Part shown: piece by piece, positions 50,203-62,767 of the stretch
Numbering within the stretch: the stretch's first letter is position 1
Layout: each line of letters starts with the position of its first letter
Notes under the pieces: generated by a model
What the model was told of the DNA's origin: nothing
Database searches by the model: none
What the model saw: the letters and a program-made list of their open reading frames with translations, nothing else
Translations under genes and position numbers: made by a program
Source of the DNA: Piper betle
Taxonomy: Eukaryota; Streptophyta; Magnoliopsida; Piperales; Piperaceae
DNA length: 64,000 nt
NCBI GenBank assembly: GCA_033002965.1
Contig: JAURVB010014977.1
Span: forward strand, 239,411-303,410
Direction of reading: 5' to 3'

Positions 50203-50339
50203 TACACATGAATCCTAATTCTTACTATGATAAATTTATAACAACATTGTTATAAATTTATTGTTGTGTTTCTTCTCAAATTTATTATTGACAGATTTGT
50301 AACAACATTGGACGTTGTTGCTCCGTTTCCAATATCAAA

Positions 50340-52395
50340 ATGGGAAGACTTGCATGCTTTTTGTTGTTCGATGAGGTAGAAGAATGGTGCCTCTACGACG
50401 TTCTGCACCAGAGATGGTTAATGGACGAGGAGAGAACGAGCAAATTTGTTGATTGGTTAGACGACATCCAATCTTGCGAGGCTCTCTACATGGGCTGGTT
50501 GCTGCAAATCGACTGCGATGACAACCTCCTCCTCTTCCATCCTTCCACCGGACGACGTCTGCCACTACCGCGAGACACTCGCCGCATGCCCACCCTCCAA
50601 GACTTCATCTTCCGCTTCGCCACCCCTCCGCCGGACTGCGGTGTCGTCGCCATCCACAAGTTCGGCTGTTTCTTCCTCGTCTGCCGCCCGGGAGCCGGTG
50701 CTCGGTGGAGTATACAGCATAGGTTCCTCGTCCGGCAGAATAGCTTGGCCGTCTACGACGCAGTCCTATGCAACGATAAGATTTACGCAGCCACGAAATC
50801 ATTTGTTATAGCCATAGACGCGCCCAGCTTGTCGTCGTCCACTTCGGATATAGCCTGCTTTCCTTTGAACCATTTACACGCTAATTCCTCCTTCTACAAT
50901 AACTCTCTGATCGAATCTGATGGGCAGCTTTACATGGTACAGCACTTCGTCCTCCACCCCAATGAATTTCGGGTGTACAGGTGGTCATTCTCGTCCCATG
51001 ATTGGGAAACCGCAACAAGCATTGGTAACAAATATTTTATGATAGGACAACAATATTCTGGTTCCTTGCCTGCTGATCCCCATGACTCCACAAGAGGAAT
51101 GGTTTATTTTCTCTCCCCGGATTATAATGATATTTGTTCTTTCGACGTGCATTGCCGTAGCCTCACTACCCACTACCATGGTTATCTACACTTCGAAGAC
51201 TACAACTGCTTCAATTGGGTACGTCGCAGTTTAGTTATAATTAGTTAGCCAAATAATTACATCGTTTACTAATTACTTCTTTTTTGTTATTATATATATT
51301 ATGCTGATTAATATGCTAATGCCCACATGCATGCGTGCACCTTGTTTCTGAATTTCTCAGTTCTTAATGGAGGAGGAGGAGGAAGATCATAATATGCAAA
51401 TCGACGAGAATGAGAGGTATAATTTACCGAAAGCATATAATAACGTCGTGATCAGACCAAATCCGAGGTTTGCACGGCAAGGAGCCGATGTAGTGACTTG
51501 GTCCCCAAAGACTCCATGGCTCATGTTCGCAAATGGGTATGATGCTACGTTCAAATTCATCGATCCCAGCTCCAACTCCAACACCGTCTATGATCTCCAC
51601 ATCCCGGAATTACTAGACAAAGAGATATGTCGTGCTACCGACGACGGTTGGCTCGTGGTGGTCGGGGAAAATCACTCGAAATTCCTCTTCAATCCTTTTA
51701 CCAGAGCGAGAATTGACATAATTATTCCTGCAGATCAAGAAGAGTGCATGTTGGTACACTCCAAATATGCTCTTTCATGTTCACCTTCTTGTGAGGGCTG
51801 CCTCCTCTTCTCCATATATTCATATCAGGAAACAGGTGTCATCACTTTGATCCGCTTAAATACTAATGATCCCGAGGTTTCAAGTGCGGTGCAGCAATTA
51901 CATTACCATAGCGACCCCCAAACTACATGGCTCCTCTCCGATCCGGTTTACTACAATGGCCTCTTCTATTGTCTGGACTTGAACGGGAGATTGGGTACTT
52001 ACAATCCGGCAACCAATACATGGGTTGTCATAGACGTACACATGCCATTCGACCCTTTCACGCCGGCGGAGAGCTGTTTCTTGATAAAATCAGACTCCGG
52101 CGACCTCGTCTCGGTGTTTATGGATCGGACCCATAACCCGATTGGAGTTTACATATTGGATTCGGTTTCTCATCGTCGGTGGAGGGAAGTGCAAGACATT
52201 GGTGACAAGACATTGTTTGCAGGACCAAAGGCTTGTTTCGTGGCCACGGCTGCTAAACCGGAGATGGCGAACATGATATGTTTGTCCAAGTTTGTTGGAG
52301 ATCGGGGCAACGAGCTTTTATGGCATCGCATTGGGGTGGACATAAACACAAGTACCGGCCCTTTCATAAGAAGAGATCGCCACCTGCAGTTGTAG
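50340..52395 (+). CDS. Two-domain DUF295 protein, copy B (C-terminally shortened)
   Basis: Exon 1 is 50340-51218 and exon 2 is 51361-52395, with a phase-0 GT-AG intron of 142 bases, for about 637 aa. The domains are as in copy A. Exon 2 begins FLMEEEEED, so an ATG exists there, but splicing in phase keeps one ORF. After HLQL a deletion of about 25 bases removes the codons that follow in copies A and C (WV(V/A)PVG...) and brings in a TAG. The last about 29 residues are therefore lost; the original tail DNA is still readable out of frame past the stop. By eye exon 1 differs from copy C at about 9 of 293 residues. Whether the shortened protein folds is unknown. Confidence 0.8.
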
Positions 52396-52439
52396 GTTTG
52401 ACAGAGCGACCGGCAAGAATATTGTTCCTTCCCCCTTCA

Positions 52440-53820
52440 TATGCCCCATTCATTAGAAGAAGCCATATCCGATATGACGTAGTTGATCAGTACTTTTTTT
52501 CCTGGACAGAAGTTGGAACCCACTATTTTCTTTTAAGATTACAATAAAATAAATAAATTACAGTTTATATTTTCAAGTGTCTTAAGTTGCTTTCAGAAGC
52601 AATGTGGAAGTTTCTTTCAGAAGCCAAATTTCTTTCATAGACAGTAAGATATAGATGGTAGTTCATTACTTTTGAGCACACAACCGAATAGATAGTTTGG
52701 TTCAAATATTTGATATATGTGATGCAAATGAGTCTAATAGTATCATAATTTACTATTTCTCAGCGCCCGCTTCTATATTCTTTCATTATTTGTCGGATTC
52801 TTCCTCTCAGATATTTACGGTCGATCTCTCTTAGTTATTGAGAATCGAGTTTCAAGTTTCTCTTTTCTTCTCATGTTGTGAAAGCAACTACAGACCAGAT
52901 TATGACATTCCCAGATGTTTTCTGCTTGGTTTATGCATCATATGCCAAAAAAAGGCACTGCCTTCGACTGCCAATGGTTGTATGAATTAGTTTACTGAAT
53001 CTGCAATATGAACATGCACGTAAGAATTTCAGGTCGCTTAATTTCAACTCAAGTGCATCAGCAAGAACCATATTAGCTTACAGGAATAGTGAGACGGAGC
53101 CCCGTTATAGAGCTGATGCAGTTGGAAGATAGATATGCTTCTTCACAATAATCTGAAAAGATAGCTGCTGCACCATCTTTTCTGTTAATACATATAACTG
53201 ACAACAGTAATCTAAACTATTATAAAAGCTTCAAACTCGTCAGCATGAACTCATCAGCAGGCATCGCAATAAAGCGACGTGGAATCTCATTATTATCAAA
53301 CACGCCCGAGATAGACCAGTATTATTATTCTCAAAAAACAATAAATTCAGTTAGACAAAAATACAGATCACACCACCAAATCCACTCATTTCCACAGCTT
53401 TGAAAAAGTTGCACAAATAAAGAAAACTACAGATATGAAAACATTTACAGTATTGACTGTTGATGATAGTTCAGATGAAAAAAATAATTTCCGTGGATTA
53501 CAATTTACAATTTTATATAACTTTGTAGTCTTTTGGCATCATCTCCGCCTTTCAATTTTTTTCAAGTTGGATGAACAAATACACTCGTATATAGCCGAAT
53601 GAGAAAATATCCATATATAGACTCAATGGCAATAATGATCCCTAACAAAAATAATGAGAAAGAAGTGCTTAATTAAAGGTCAGTGTAAAGTTACAAGATT
53701 TTAACTATTGTTTTGAGCACCATCACAATAGCATAAATTGTATAATGAAGGAATCAAGAATAAAGACAGCATACTACTGTGGATACCCAGCTATGCTCAG
53801 CCGTTGTCTTTGTAAGTTCA
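52440..53820 (-). repeat. DUF295-array 3' flank module, copy 4 (inverted)
   Basis: Mirror of 56215-57490: the same blocks in reverse order and complement (for example TTTATGCATCATATGCCAAA). It is part of the left palindrome arm. Confidence 0.85.
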
Positions 53821-53955
53821 ATTAACGTCTTATGATGGGTAGTTCTTTCAAATTTGTTCTGCTACGGGTACGTCAAAAACTGCAAATTCAGGCGCAGCAA
53901 ATGCTTTCTCATCAATCTTCTTCTTCTCTTGATGTACTCCCTTTTGAACTGCTAG

Positions 53956-54008
53956 ATTGGAAGGCCAGTGTTATTCTCTTTGGCCGTGGATGGCGAGGCC
54001 GGAGTGAG
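53956..54008 (+). pseudogene. Glycolate oxidase exon, truncated at the palindrome breakpoint
   Basis: An AG acceptor (GCTAG) and the first about 53 bases of the exon found whole at 55884-56069. It reads ATTGGAAGGCCAGTG with a few substitutions and ends at GGAGTGAG, where unrelated TTTATGAATATG begins. Confidence 0.8.
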
Positions 54009-56016
54009 TTTATGAATATGATTTTTAAGGCTAACTGGTTAACTTTTTGTGTCATTAAATTAATGGTTAAACGACCGTAAACAAGAAAGTTTATGAATAT
54101 GATTTTTAACCAGCTTGCACTCATTCTGGATAACAAACTTCAGTTATTCATGTGTCATACCCAAGATTTATTATACCGAAGTTTGTTACGCCGTTGGTGC
54201 CATCCCGACCGACGACCCCCGAGTCCCCTCCAATGCCAGTTGCTTCCTTTTCTGATCTGAGGAGTGTAAGATGGCGGATCAATCTGCGTGTACTGCCTTC
54301 TGATGATTACTCCGTTGAGGAGCTTCCTCGTGTCACTGCTGATACCCGAAGAAGGTAAAATTGTTGCGAAAAGCCAACTTTTTTTTTGGTAGTTTACTTG
54401 TTTTTGAGCTTGCAATTTTTTAGGAATATAGATTGGTAACATGTCGATATACTGTGAACTTTCTTGTTGATGGTCGTTTTCTAATCTATGGAGTATGGAC
54501 ACTCACACACACACACAAAAAAAGAAGGATTTTAAGTATTAGTTTTATGGGATATGTGCTAATCTAATGTTGAATTATACAGTAGCCTCCAGAATGAGTG
54601 CAAGCTGATTAAAAATCATATTCATAAACTAGAAGTAGCCTCCAGAATGAGTGCAAGCTGATTAAAAATCATATTCATAAACTAGATCGGATCATGCTGA
54701 TGTGCGGATGTGTGGGTGCCTGGTTGAACTGTTAGCTTATTATTATGAGATTTACCTTGGGTGATTGTTTGGTTGCTTACCAAATGGATCACCTGATTGA
54801 GGTTATTTTAAAATAGAATTGCTTGTCAACATCAGCTAGATTGTGAACTGACATTATATGGTTTGGTGTTACATGTTTCGTCCCCTATTGTTGTCTGCAG
54901 TTGAAGTTCAGCGCTGAATTTTTCTTTGGGGGAAGTTTGTTATAGGGTAACTCTGTAAGAGAAGTGTGTTATAGAAGTGTGTTAGTTCTAACTAGACTTC
55001 GCTGTCTCGGCCTCTAATACCCTAGATTTATTATACCGAATATTGTTACGCCGTTGGTGCCATTCGGAGCGACGAGTCCCTCCTGAGTTCCCCTCCAATA
55101 AGCTGGCGGATCAATCTGGGTGTGCTTCCTTCTGATGATTTCTCCGTTGAGGAGCTTCGTCGTGCCACTGCCGATTGAGGTTATTTTAAAATAGAATTGC
55201 TTGTCAATATCAGCTGGATTACATGTTACACTCCATTCTGGAAAGCCTCGCGAAAACAATCCATACATTGGTTAATAATCCCAAGAGCGAATATGGGGCA
55301 AAACGGGTTCTATATTTCCAACCGGCACACACATTATTAGGTTCAAGCCCATAATGCTAATTCAACATATCAAATATGGCGGGAAGTTAATAAGTTAGCT
55401 GGCCAGTTCTTATTTCTAATTCTCAATGATGAAACTTAAATTCCTTTATTTAAAATAGATTGATCTTTACCAGCTTATAATATTATGCTACTTGTGGAGG
55501 CCCTATATTACTAGATTTAAGCTTCAGCTTTAATAATGTCCCTGTAAGATGTAATTTCCCCTGAGAAAATACTTATTCTTGATGTTCCTACATGAATCAA
55601 AAGGGCATTGGACTCTCAGCATGGCAAACATTGTAAATTAGTCTTTCGCAGTACCAGATGGCAATCAGTTCTGGGTTCTGAGTTATTCCAAACCTGAGCA
55701 GGTGTAATCACGGTACAGATCATCTGGTCTACAAGGTCTATTTATCATACAGTTATAAGCTTGAATTGAAACATACAAGCAGCCGGAAAAGAAACATTCA
55801 TCGACTCTCACTCTTATTCTCTTCTAAATCTTTTCTGAATCTAATTGCATTGTAATTATCATACCCGAGCATGCCAAACATTCTCATAATTTAGAACTGG
55901 GTCGAGGATAGTCCCCATCCACGACAATGTGATTGCGGTTGATAGCTCCGAGTGATGTGCAACCAGCCAAAGCCATGGTTGGTTCAAGCTCATCGCGAAG
56001 CATTTGTAGCACCTTC
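54009..56016. repeat. Palindrome spacer with internal repeats
   Basis: A unit of about 52 bases (CCTCCAGAATGAGTGCAAGC...CATATTCATAAACT) occurs twice in tandem at 54581-54685 and once inverted at 54088-54130. Its end (TTTATGAATATGATTTTTAA) also sits exactly at the left breakpoint (54009). A second pair of direct repeats lies at about 54155-54350 and 55020-55175 (GATTTATTATACCGAA, TTACGCCGTTGGTGCCAT, TGATGATT(A/T)CTCCGTTGAGG). A third (TTGAGGTTATTTTAAAATAG) lies at 54796 and 55177. The right end holds the rest of the glycolate oxidase exon. Confidence 0.75.
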
Positions 56017-56069
56017 CTCACTCCGGCCTCGCCATCCACTGCCAAGGAGAATAACACTGGCCTTCCAAT
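55884..56069 (-). pseudogene. Last exon of a peroxisomal glycolate oxidase-type gene
   Basis: After an AG acceptor the exon is open to its stop: [50 protein letters not shown], ending SSKL. The GRPVxFSLA and MALxGC landmarks are those of FMN-dependent 2-hydroxy-acid oxidases. The final SKL is a perfect PTS1 peroxisome signal. The preceding exons are not found in the neighbourhood, so I treat it as a captured exon. It has no internal stop, so capture may be recent. Confidence 0.85.
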
Positions 56070-56214
56070 CTAGCAGTTCAAAAGGGAGTACATCAAGAGA
56101 CGAAGAAGATTGATGAGAAAGCATTTGTTGCGCCTGATTTTGTAGTTTTTGATGTACCCGTAGCAGAACAAATTTGAAAGAACTACCCATCATAAGACGT
56201 TAATTGAACTTACA

Positions 56215-57491
56215 AAGACAACGGCTGAGCATAGCTGGGTATCCACACTAGTATGCTGTCTTTATTCTTGATTCCTTCATTATACAGTTTATGCTATTGT
56301 GATGATGCTCAAAACAATAGTTAAAATCTTGTAACTTTACACTGACCTTTAATTATGCACTTCTTTCTCGTTATTTTTGTTAGTGATCATTATTGCCATT
56401 GAGTCTATATATGGATATTTTCTCATTCAGCTATATGAGAGTGTATTTGCTCATCCAACTTGAAAAAATTGAAAGGTGGAGATGATGCCAAAAGACTACA
56501 AGTTGTAGAATTGAATGGTGGAGATGATGCCAAAAGACTATAAATTGTAAATTGTAATCCACGAAAATTATTTTTTTCATCTGAACTATCATCAACAGTC
56601 AATACTGTAAATGCTTTCATCTCTGTAGTTTTCTTTATTTGTACAACTTTTTCAAAGCTGTGGAAATGAGTGGGTTTTTGGTGGTGTGATCTTTATTTTT
56701 GTCCAACTGAATTTATTGTTTCTTGAGAATAATAACACTGGTCTATCTCGGACGTGTTTGAAGAAGCTGCATGTCTATCTTCCAACTGCATCAGCTCTAT
56801 AACGGGGCTCCCTCTCACTATTCCTGTAAGCTAATATGGTTCTTGCTGATGCATTTGTGTTTAAATTAAGCGACCTGAAATTCTTATGTGTATGTTCATA
56901 TTGCAGATTCAGTTAAACCCATTCATACAACCATTGGCAGTCGAAGGCAGTGCCTTCTTTTGGCATATGATGCATAAACCAAGCAGAAAACATTTTAGAA
57001 TGTCATAATCTGGTCTATAGTTGCTTTCACAACATGAGAAGAAAAGAGAAACTTCAAACTTGATTCTCAATAACTAAGAGAGATCAACCGTAAATATCTA
57101 ACAGAAAGAATCCGACAAATAATGAAAGAATATAGAAGCGGGCGCTGGTGATCTAGTTGATGGTAAATCTGGTTTGTTAGTGTGAGGAATAGTAAATTAT
57201 GATATACTATTAGACTCATTTGCATCACATATATCAAATATTTGAACCAAACTATCTATTCTGTTGTGTGCTCAAAAGTAATAGAAGTACCATCTATATC
57301 TTTCTATTTATAAAAGAAATTTGGCTTCTGAAAGAAACTTCCACATTGCTTCTGAAAGCAACTTAAGACACTTGAAAATATAAACTGTAATCTATTTATT
57401 TTATTCTATTCTTAAAAGAAAATAGTGGGTTCCAACTTCCGTCCAGGGAAAAAAGTAATGATCAACTAAGTCATATCGGATATGGCTTCTT
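56215..57491 (+). repeat. DUF295-array 3' flank module, copy 5
   Basis: Full module in the same order as 29690-30850 but with a block lost around 56765 (the CACGTCCC part seen at 30230 is missing). It ends at the stop codon of DUF295 copy C. Confidence 0.85.
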
Positions 57492-59634
57492 CTAATGAAT
57501 GGGGCATATGAAGGGGGAAGGAACGATATTCTTGCCGGTCGCTCTGTCAAATCCAAGCCTGACACCTACGGGTGCAACCCACAACTGCAGGTGGCGATCT
57601 CTTCTTATGAAAGGGCCGGTGCTTGTGTTTATGTCCACCCCAATACGATGCCACAAAAGCTCGTTACCCCGATCTCCAACAAACTTGGACAAACATATCA
57701 TGTTCGCCATCTCCGGTTTAGCAGCCGTGGCCGCGAAACAAGCCTTTGGTCCTGCAAACAATGTCTTGTCACCAATGTCTTGCACTTCCCTCCACCGACG
57801 ATGAGAAACAGAATCCAATATGTAAACTCCAATCGGGTTATGGGCCCGATCCATAAACACCGAGATGAGGTCGCCGGAGTCTGATTTTATCAAGAAGCAG
57901 CTCTCCGCCGGCGTGAAAGGGTCGAATGGCATGTGTACGTCTATGACAACCCATGTATTTGTTGCCGGATTGTAGGTACCCAATCTCCCGTTCAAGTCAA
58001 GGCAATAGAAGAGGCCATTGTAGTAAACCGGATCGGAGAGGAGCCATGTAGTTTGGGGGTCGCTATGGTAATGTAATTGCTGCACGGCATTTGACTCCTC
58101 GGGATCATTAGTATTTAAGCGGATCAAAGAGATGACACCTGTTTCCTGATATGAATATATGGAGAAGAGGAGGCAGCCCTCACAAGAAGGTGAACATGAA
58201 AGAGCATACTTGGAGTGTACCAACATGCACTCTTCTTGATCTGCAGGAATAATTATGTCAATTCTCGCTCTGGTAAAAGGATTGAAGAGGAATTTCGAGT
58301 GATTTTCCCCAACCACCACGAGCCAACCGTCGTCGGTAGCACGACATAACTCTTTGTCTAGTAATTCCGGGATGTGGAGATCATAGACGGTGTTGGAGTT
58401 GGAGCTGGGATCGATGAATTTGAACGTAGCATCATACCCATTTGCGAACATGAGCCATGGAGTCTTTGGGGACCACGTCACTACATCGGCTCCTTGCCGT
58501 GCAAACCTCGGATTTGATCTGATCACGACGTTATTATATGCTTTCGGTAAATTATACTTCTCATTCTCGTCCATTTGCATATCATGATCTTCCTCCTCCT
58601 CCTCCATTAAGAACTGAGAAATTCAGAAACAAGGTGCACGCATGCATTCGGGCATTAGCATATTAATCAGCATAATATATATAATAACAAAAAAGAAGTA
58701 ATAAGTAAACGATGTAATTATTTGGCTAACTAATTATAACTAAACTGCGACGTACCCAATTGAAGCAGTTGTAGTCTTCGAAGTGTAGATCACCATGGTA
58801 GTGGGTAGTGAGGCTACGGCAATGCACGTCGAAAGAACAAATATCATTATAATCCGGGGAGAGAAAATAAACCATTCCTCTTGTGGAGTCATGGGGATCA
58901 GCAGGCAAGGAACCAGAATATTGTTGTCCTATCATAAAATATTTGTTACCAATACTTGTTGCGGTTTCCCAATCATGGGACGAGAAAGTCCACCTGTACA
59001 CCCGAAATTCATTGGGGTGGAGGACGAAGTGCTGCACCATGTAAAGCTGCCCATCAGATTCGATCAGAGAGTTATTGTAGAAGGAGGAATTAGCATGTAA
59101 ATGGTTCAAAGGAAAGCAGGCTATATCCGGAGTGGACGACGACAAGCTGGGCGCGTCTATGGCTATAACAAATGATTTCGTGGCTGCGTAAATCTTATCG
59201 TTGCATAGGACTGCGTCGTAGACGGCCAAGCTATTCTGCCCGACGAGGAACCTATGCTGTATACTCCACCGAGCACTGACTCCCGGGCGGCAGACGAGGA
59301 AGAAACCGCCGAACTTGTGGATGGCGACGACACAGCAGTCCGGCGGCGGGGTGGCGAAGCGGAAGATGAAGTCTTGGAGGGTGGGCATGCGGCGAGTGTC
59401 TCGCGGTAGTGGCAAACGTCGTCCGGTGGAAGGATGGAAGAGGAGGAGGTTGTCATCGCAGTCGATTTGCAGCAACCAGCCCATGTAGAGAGCCTCGCAA
59501 GATTGGATGTCGTCTAACCAATCAACAAATTTGCTCGTTCTCTCCTCGCCCATTAACCATCTCTGGTGCAGAACGTCGTAGAGGCACCATTCTTCTACCT
59601 CATCGAACAACAAAAAGCATGCAAGTCTTCCCAT
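57492..59634 (-). CDS. Two-domain DUF295 (KIB1-4 beta-propeller) protein, copy C
   Basis: Exon 1 is 59634-58756 and exon 2 is 58613-57492, with a phase-0 GT-AG intron of 142 bases, for about 666 aa. Domain 1 covers residues 1-293 and ends FEDYNCFNW. The linker FLMEEEEED follows, and domain 2 runs to SPFICPIH. It is the right-arm partner of copy B. In exon 1 it resembles B (about 9 differences) far more than A (about 26). In exon 2 after residue 77 it is closer to A (2 shared-region differences) than to B (about 7). No stop or frameshift is seen; this and copy A are the best candidates for active genes. Biochemical function unknown. Confidence 0.87.
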
Positions 59635-59770
59635 TTTGATATTGGAAACGGAGCAACAACGTCCAATGTTGTTACAAATCTGTCAATAATAAATTTGAGA
59701 AGAAACACAATAATAAATTTATAACAATGTTGTTATAAATTTATCATAGTAAGAATTAGGATTCATCTGT

Positions 59771-59780
59771 ATTTTATATA
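59771..59780 (-). promoter_or_regulatory. TATA box of DUF295 copy C
   Basis: Minus strand TATATAAAAT, about 140 bases before the ATG at 59634, after TTACTC as in the other copies. Confidence 0.6.
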
Positions 59781-59799
59781 GAGTAACTTTGTAACTTCT

Positions 59800-60694
59800 G
59801 AAGAGCCTTTACCTTTAAGAGGGATGCAAATCCATTAGATAGGATATGACATCTAATGAATAATTACATCTTTTACCGAAAGGACACAACTTATAGTGAT
59901 GTGAAAGAAACATAGAGTGATGTGAAAGAGTGCCACTAAGATTACTTGAATTGGATAGGGTACGACATTTAGTGAATAATTACATCTTTTCTGAAAGGAC
60001 ACAACTTATAGTGATGTGAAAGGATGTGAAAAAGTGCCACTAAGGTTACTTTAATTGATTATTTTAAAAGTATGTGTTGTCTCAAATTCCGACAACTATA
60101 ATTAAAATTTTATGCTTATTAAAATTAATATATATATATATATATATATTGCAAGAGAAAATATCATTATGGAAAAAATAATAAAATAAGAGATTGTCCC
60201 ACGAGGAGCCTTAACTAGAAATTTTAGAATATCAAGATTAATTTAAAATTAGTGTACTTGGGCGAAGAGAAAAAGTTATCAACTTCGAGATAAAAAAAAT
60301 CTAACAATTAAATTAACCACTAAACTTATCAACAAAATTAACTCCACTTAATTTAACCTCTCTGACCATTCAGATTATTGTTCATTAAGGGGTTTTAATT
60401 CATTTGCAATGTACTTGCATAAGTATAACAAATACTTATCACTTTAATCTAACTAATTATGTCATTGCAATTAAAAATCAAGGGATAAAATTAAAATCTT
60501 CCCTTATTAATAATTATCTATGACATAACCTACTCACTAATCATTCCCTTCTTTAGTCTATCAAGGTATTAACATAGTTTATTTTATTATTTTTAAAACC
60601 AACTTTTTAGTGCTGAGGTAAAAACCATATACAAATGACATCAATTAAACAGAAAAAAGAAATAAATTTTATAAAACTTTACCATAAAGATCTA
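59800..60694 (-). repeat. AT-rich 5' flank module, copy C
   Basis: Mirror of 49340-50180, with (TA)n at 60128-60148, GCAAGAGAAAATATCATTAT and GAGATTGTCCCACGAGG. Near 59870-60050 a block containing AAGGACACAACTTATAGTGATG is repeated about three times. The module is interrupted at 60694 by the LTR and resumes at 62969. Confidence 0.8.
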
Positions 60695-61599
60695 TGTTCG
60701 GGCACGGGATCGTCCGCCCCCTCGTCGAATCGCTTCTCATGTGTGATTCGGGTTTAAAGGTTCGGTGGGACCGAGGCGCCCTTGCCGCGCAAAGAGATAA
60801 TGCGATGAAAATAGAAACAGTAAAATGACACACAGGGAATTTTTTACGTGGTTCCTTAGGGTTCAACTTGAATCCCTAAGTCAGTCCACGGTGATATTAG
60901 TACTCACAATCCACTATTTCTCCGTTGATTTTTACAAGTTACACAAAACAGTAAATTTTTGCCACGGTAAATCAATTCGCCTAAGATCTTTGACTCCAAT
61001 GCCAATATTTATCCCCTTCTGCTTTTTAAATCCTTAAAATGACCCCACCAATGTGTCCAAAGCATCCAAAAATGGTGGGGTAGTAAGTTTCGGCTCAATC
61101 CAAGATCTATAATGCCTTCAAATTATTTTGGAACGTTAATACACTGAACCGGGCCGTTCCGAGTTGGTTTAAACCAAATAAATACTGGACCGGACCGGAT
61201 GGCGTGCGCAGGCTATCTTTCCTTTATGCGTACGCCAGTCTGCTTCTGGTACACGGTCCGCCAACTCGAATCCGGGTCACAGGGCGGGTCTCGGCACGAT
61301 CACGGTTCCGGGTCTGTTCGCGGGTCTAGCGATTCGTGGGGCAGATGGATCTGACCACGGACCTGGCAGGAAAGCGGACTCGGTCAGAAGTAAACGGGCA
61401 CGACAGACCCGGCTACGGCGTGACGCGGCGGCGCATTTGGGGCTCCGGCGGCGGCTTTTCCGGCGTCTGATGGTGTCGGAGTTCACCCAGAACTGTAGAT
61501 CTCAGAATTGTGAAGGTCTTGGAGGTGGTCCGACAGTCAGCGGCGGCTCCGGTCGGTCGGTCGGATGCCGGAAAGTTGGATACTTTTCTGCACTTTTGT

Positions 61600-62240
61600 G
61601 CTACGCTGCTCCGATCGGTCACTTCTCAAATTTTTTTCCGGCGACCTCAGTGACGAACTCCGGCGGATCTCGGCTTGGGCTTGTATATCACTTCTCCACC
61701 TTCACTTGATATCAACGGAAGGTCTGGGAAAGACCGGCACTGATCGAAAAATCGCCGCGAAATCAGCTCTCCGCGACTGTTTTTCGCTCTGTTTTCTGCT
61801 TTTTCCTCCGGTCGGATGGGTCTCTTCGTGGCTTTTCTCCGGTGACTGCAATGGCGAAAACCGGGAAATCTCTGTTTGGGTTTGTAAAATACTTCTTCTT
61901 TTTCACTTTGGTCACCACTTTGGGGCCGGTAACTACCGGAGGTGGTCGGAAAACGGCTGCGAAATCTGGCTTTTGCTGCTGTTACTGCTCTGTTTTCTAT
62001 CTTTTCCTCTGGTCGGATGGGTCTCTTCCTGGCTTTTCTCCGGCGACTGCAATGGCGAACACCGGCGAAGCTCACTTTGGGTTTTGAGACCACTCCTCCG
62101 TCTTCACATTTCACTCCACGGAGGCGCTGGGAACGGCCGTTACTAGTCGAAAAAAACCAGCGAAATGTGCTCTTCATTGCTTTGTTTTCCGCCTTCTCCC
62201 TCCATTCTCTGATGGGGTGCTTCGTGGCGATTTCCCAGCG
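61600..62240. repeat. About 200-bp tandem repeats inside the LTR
   Basis: A CGGTCGGATGGGTCTCTTC-type block followed by TGGCTTTTCTCCGG and GACTGCAATGGCGAA is clear at about 61809 and 62011. Weaker versions lie at about 61610 and 62205. The spacing is close to 200 bases, giving four decayed units. Confidence 0.7.
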
Positions 62241-62767
62241 ATGATAGGAGTATCCGGCGGCAAGTCCTCGAGGCGTTGTGTAGGGGGCACTTCAAGTTTC
62301 ACGCCCGTGGTCTCAGACTGGTCCAATACGGCCAATGTTACCCAAAAAATTGGACGCTGAACCTGCAAAACAGAGATGCTATCTTCTTCTTCATTGCCGG
62401 CGGGTTTGGGCACAGCTTTGGCTGGCAGCTTGGCTTTGAGGGAAGTGAGGGAATACTGGGAATGGAGAGAGGTCTTGGACGGACATTAGCGTTGGAGACC
62501 TTGCTTCACCGGTCTTCTCCTCTTCTCATGGCAATGGTGACAATTTCATAGCAATCTTTATTCCGGCATGTGCAACAGCAACAAGGTAGGTTTCATCTTC
62601 AAGGCTATGGAAATGTTCTCTTTGGCAGTGTTTCACAGAAAGATGGCAGTGTGGTTGGCCATGGGGTCGCTAGAGATAAATCTCTGGCGAGGGGCTCTTC
62701 CCCTGTTCTTTCTTCTATTTCTCTTCTTCAACGTACGAGCCCCCCTTCCCAATACGTCGGGCTTTGT

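Larger units (their letters stand above)
44790..50210 (+). repeat. Tandem duplication of flank module plus DUF295 5' end
   Basis: Copy 1 (about 44790-47486) and copy 2 (about 47487-50210 and on into the intact gene) share the same order: CCCAAATTGTAAG, CCATTGAAAGAAAAAA, TTATCAAAATATATCAT, ATTAATTAAGGAATAT... blocks, a (TA)n run (46943-46975; 49939-49966), then the DUF295 leader. The junction falls inside DUF295 exon 1 at about 47486. Copy 2 has an extra internal duplication near 49020-49220. Confidence 0.75.
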
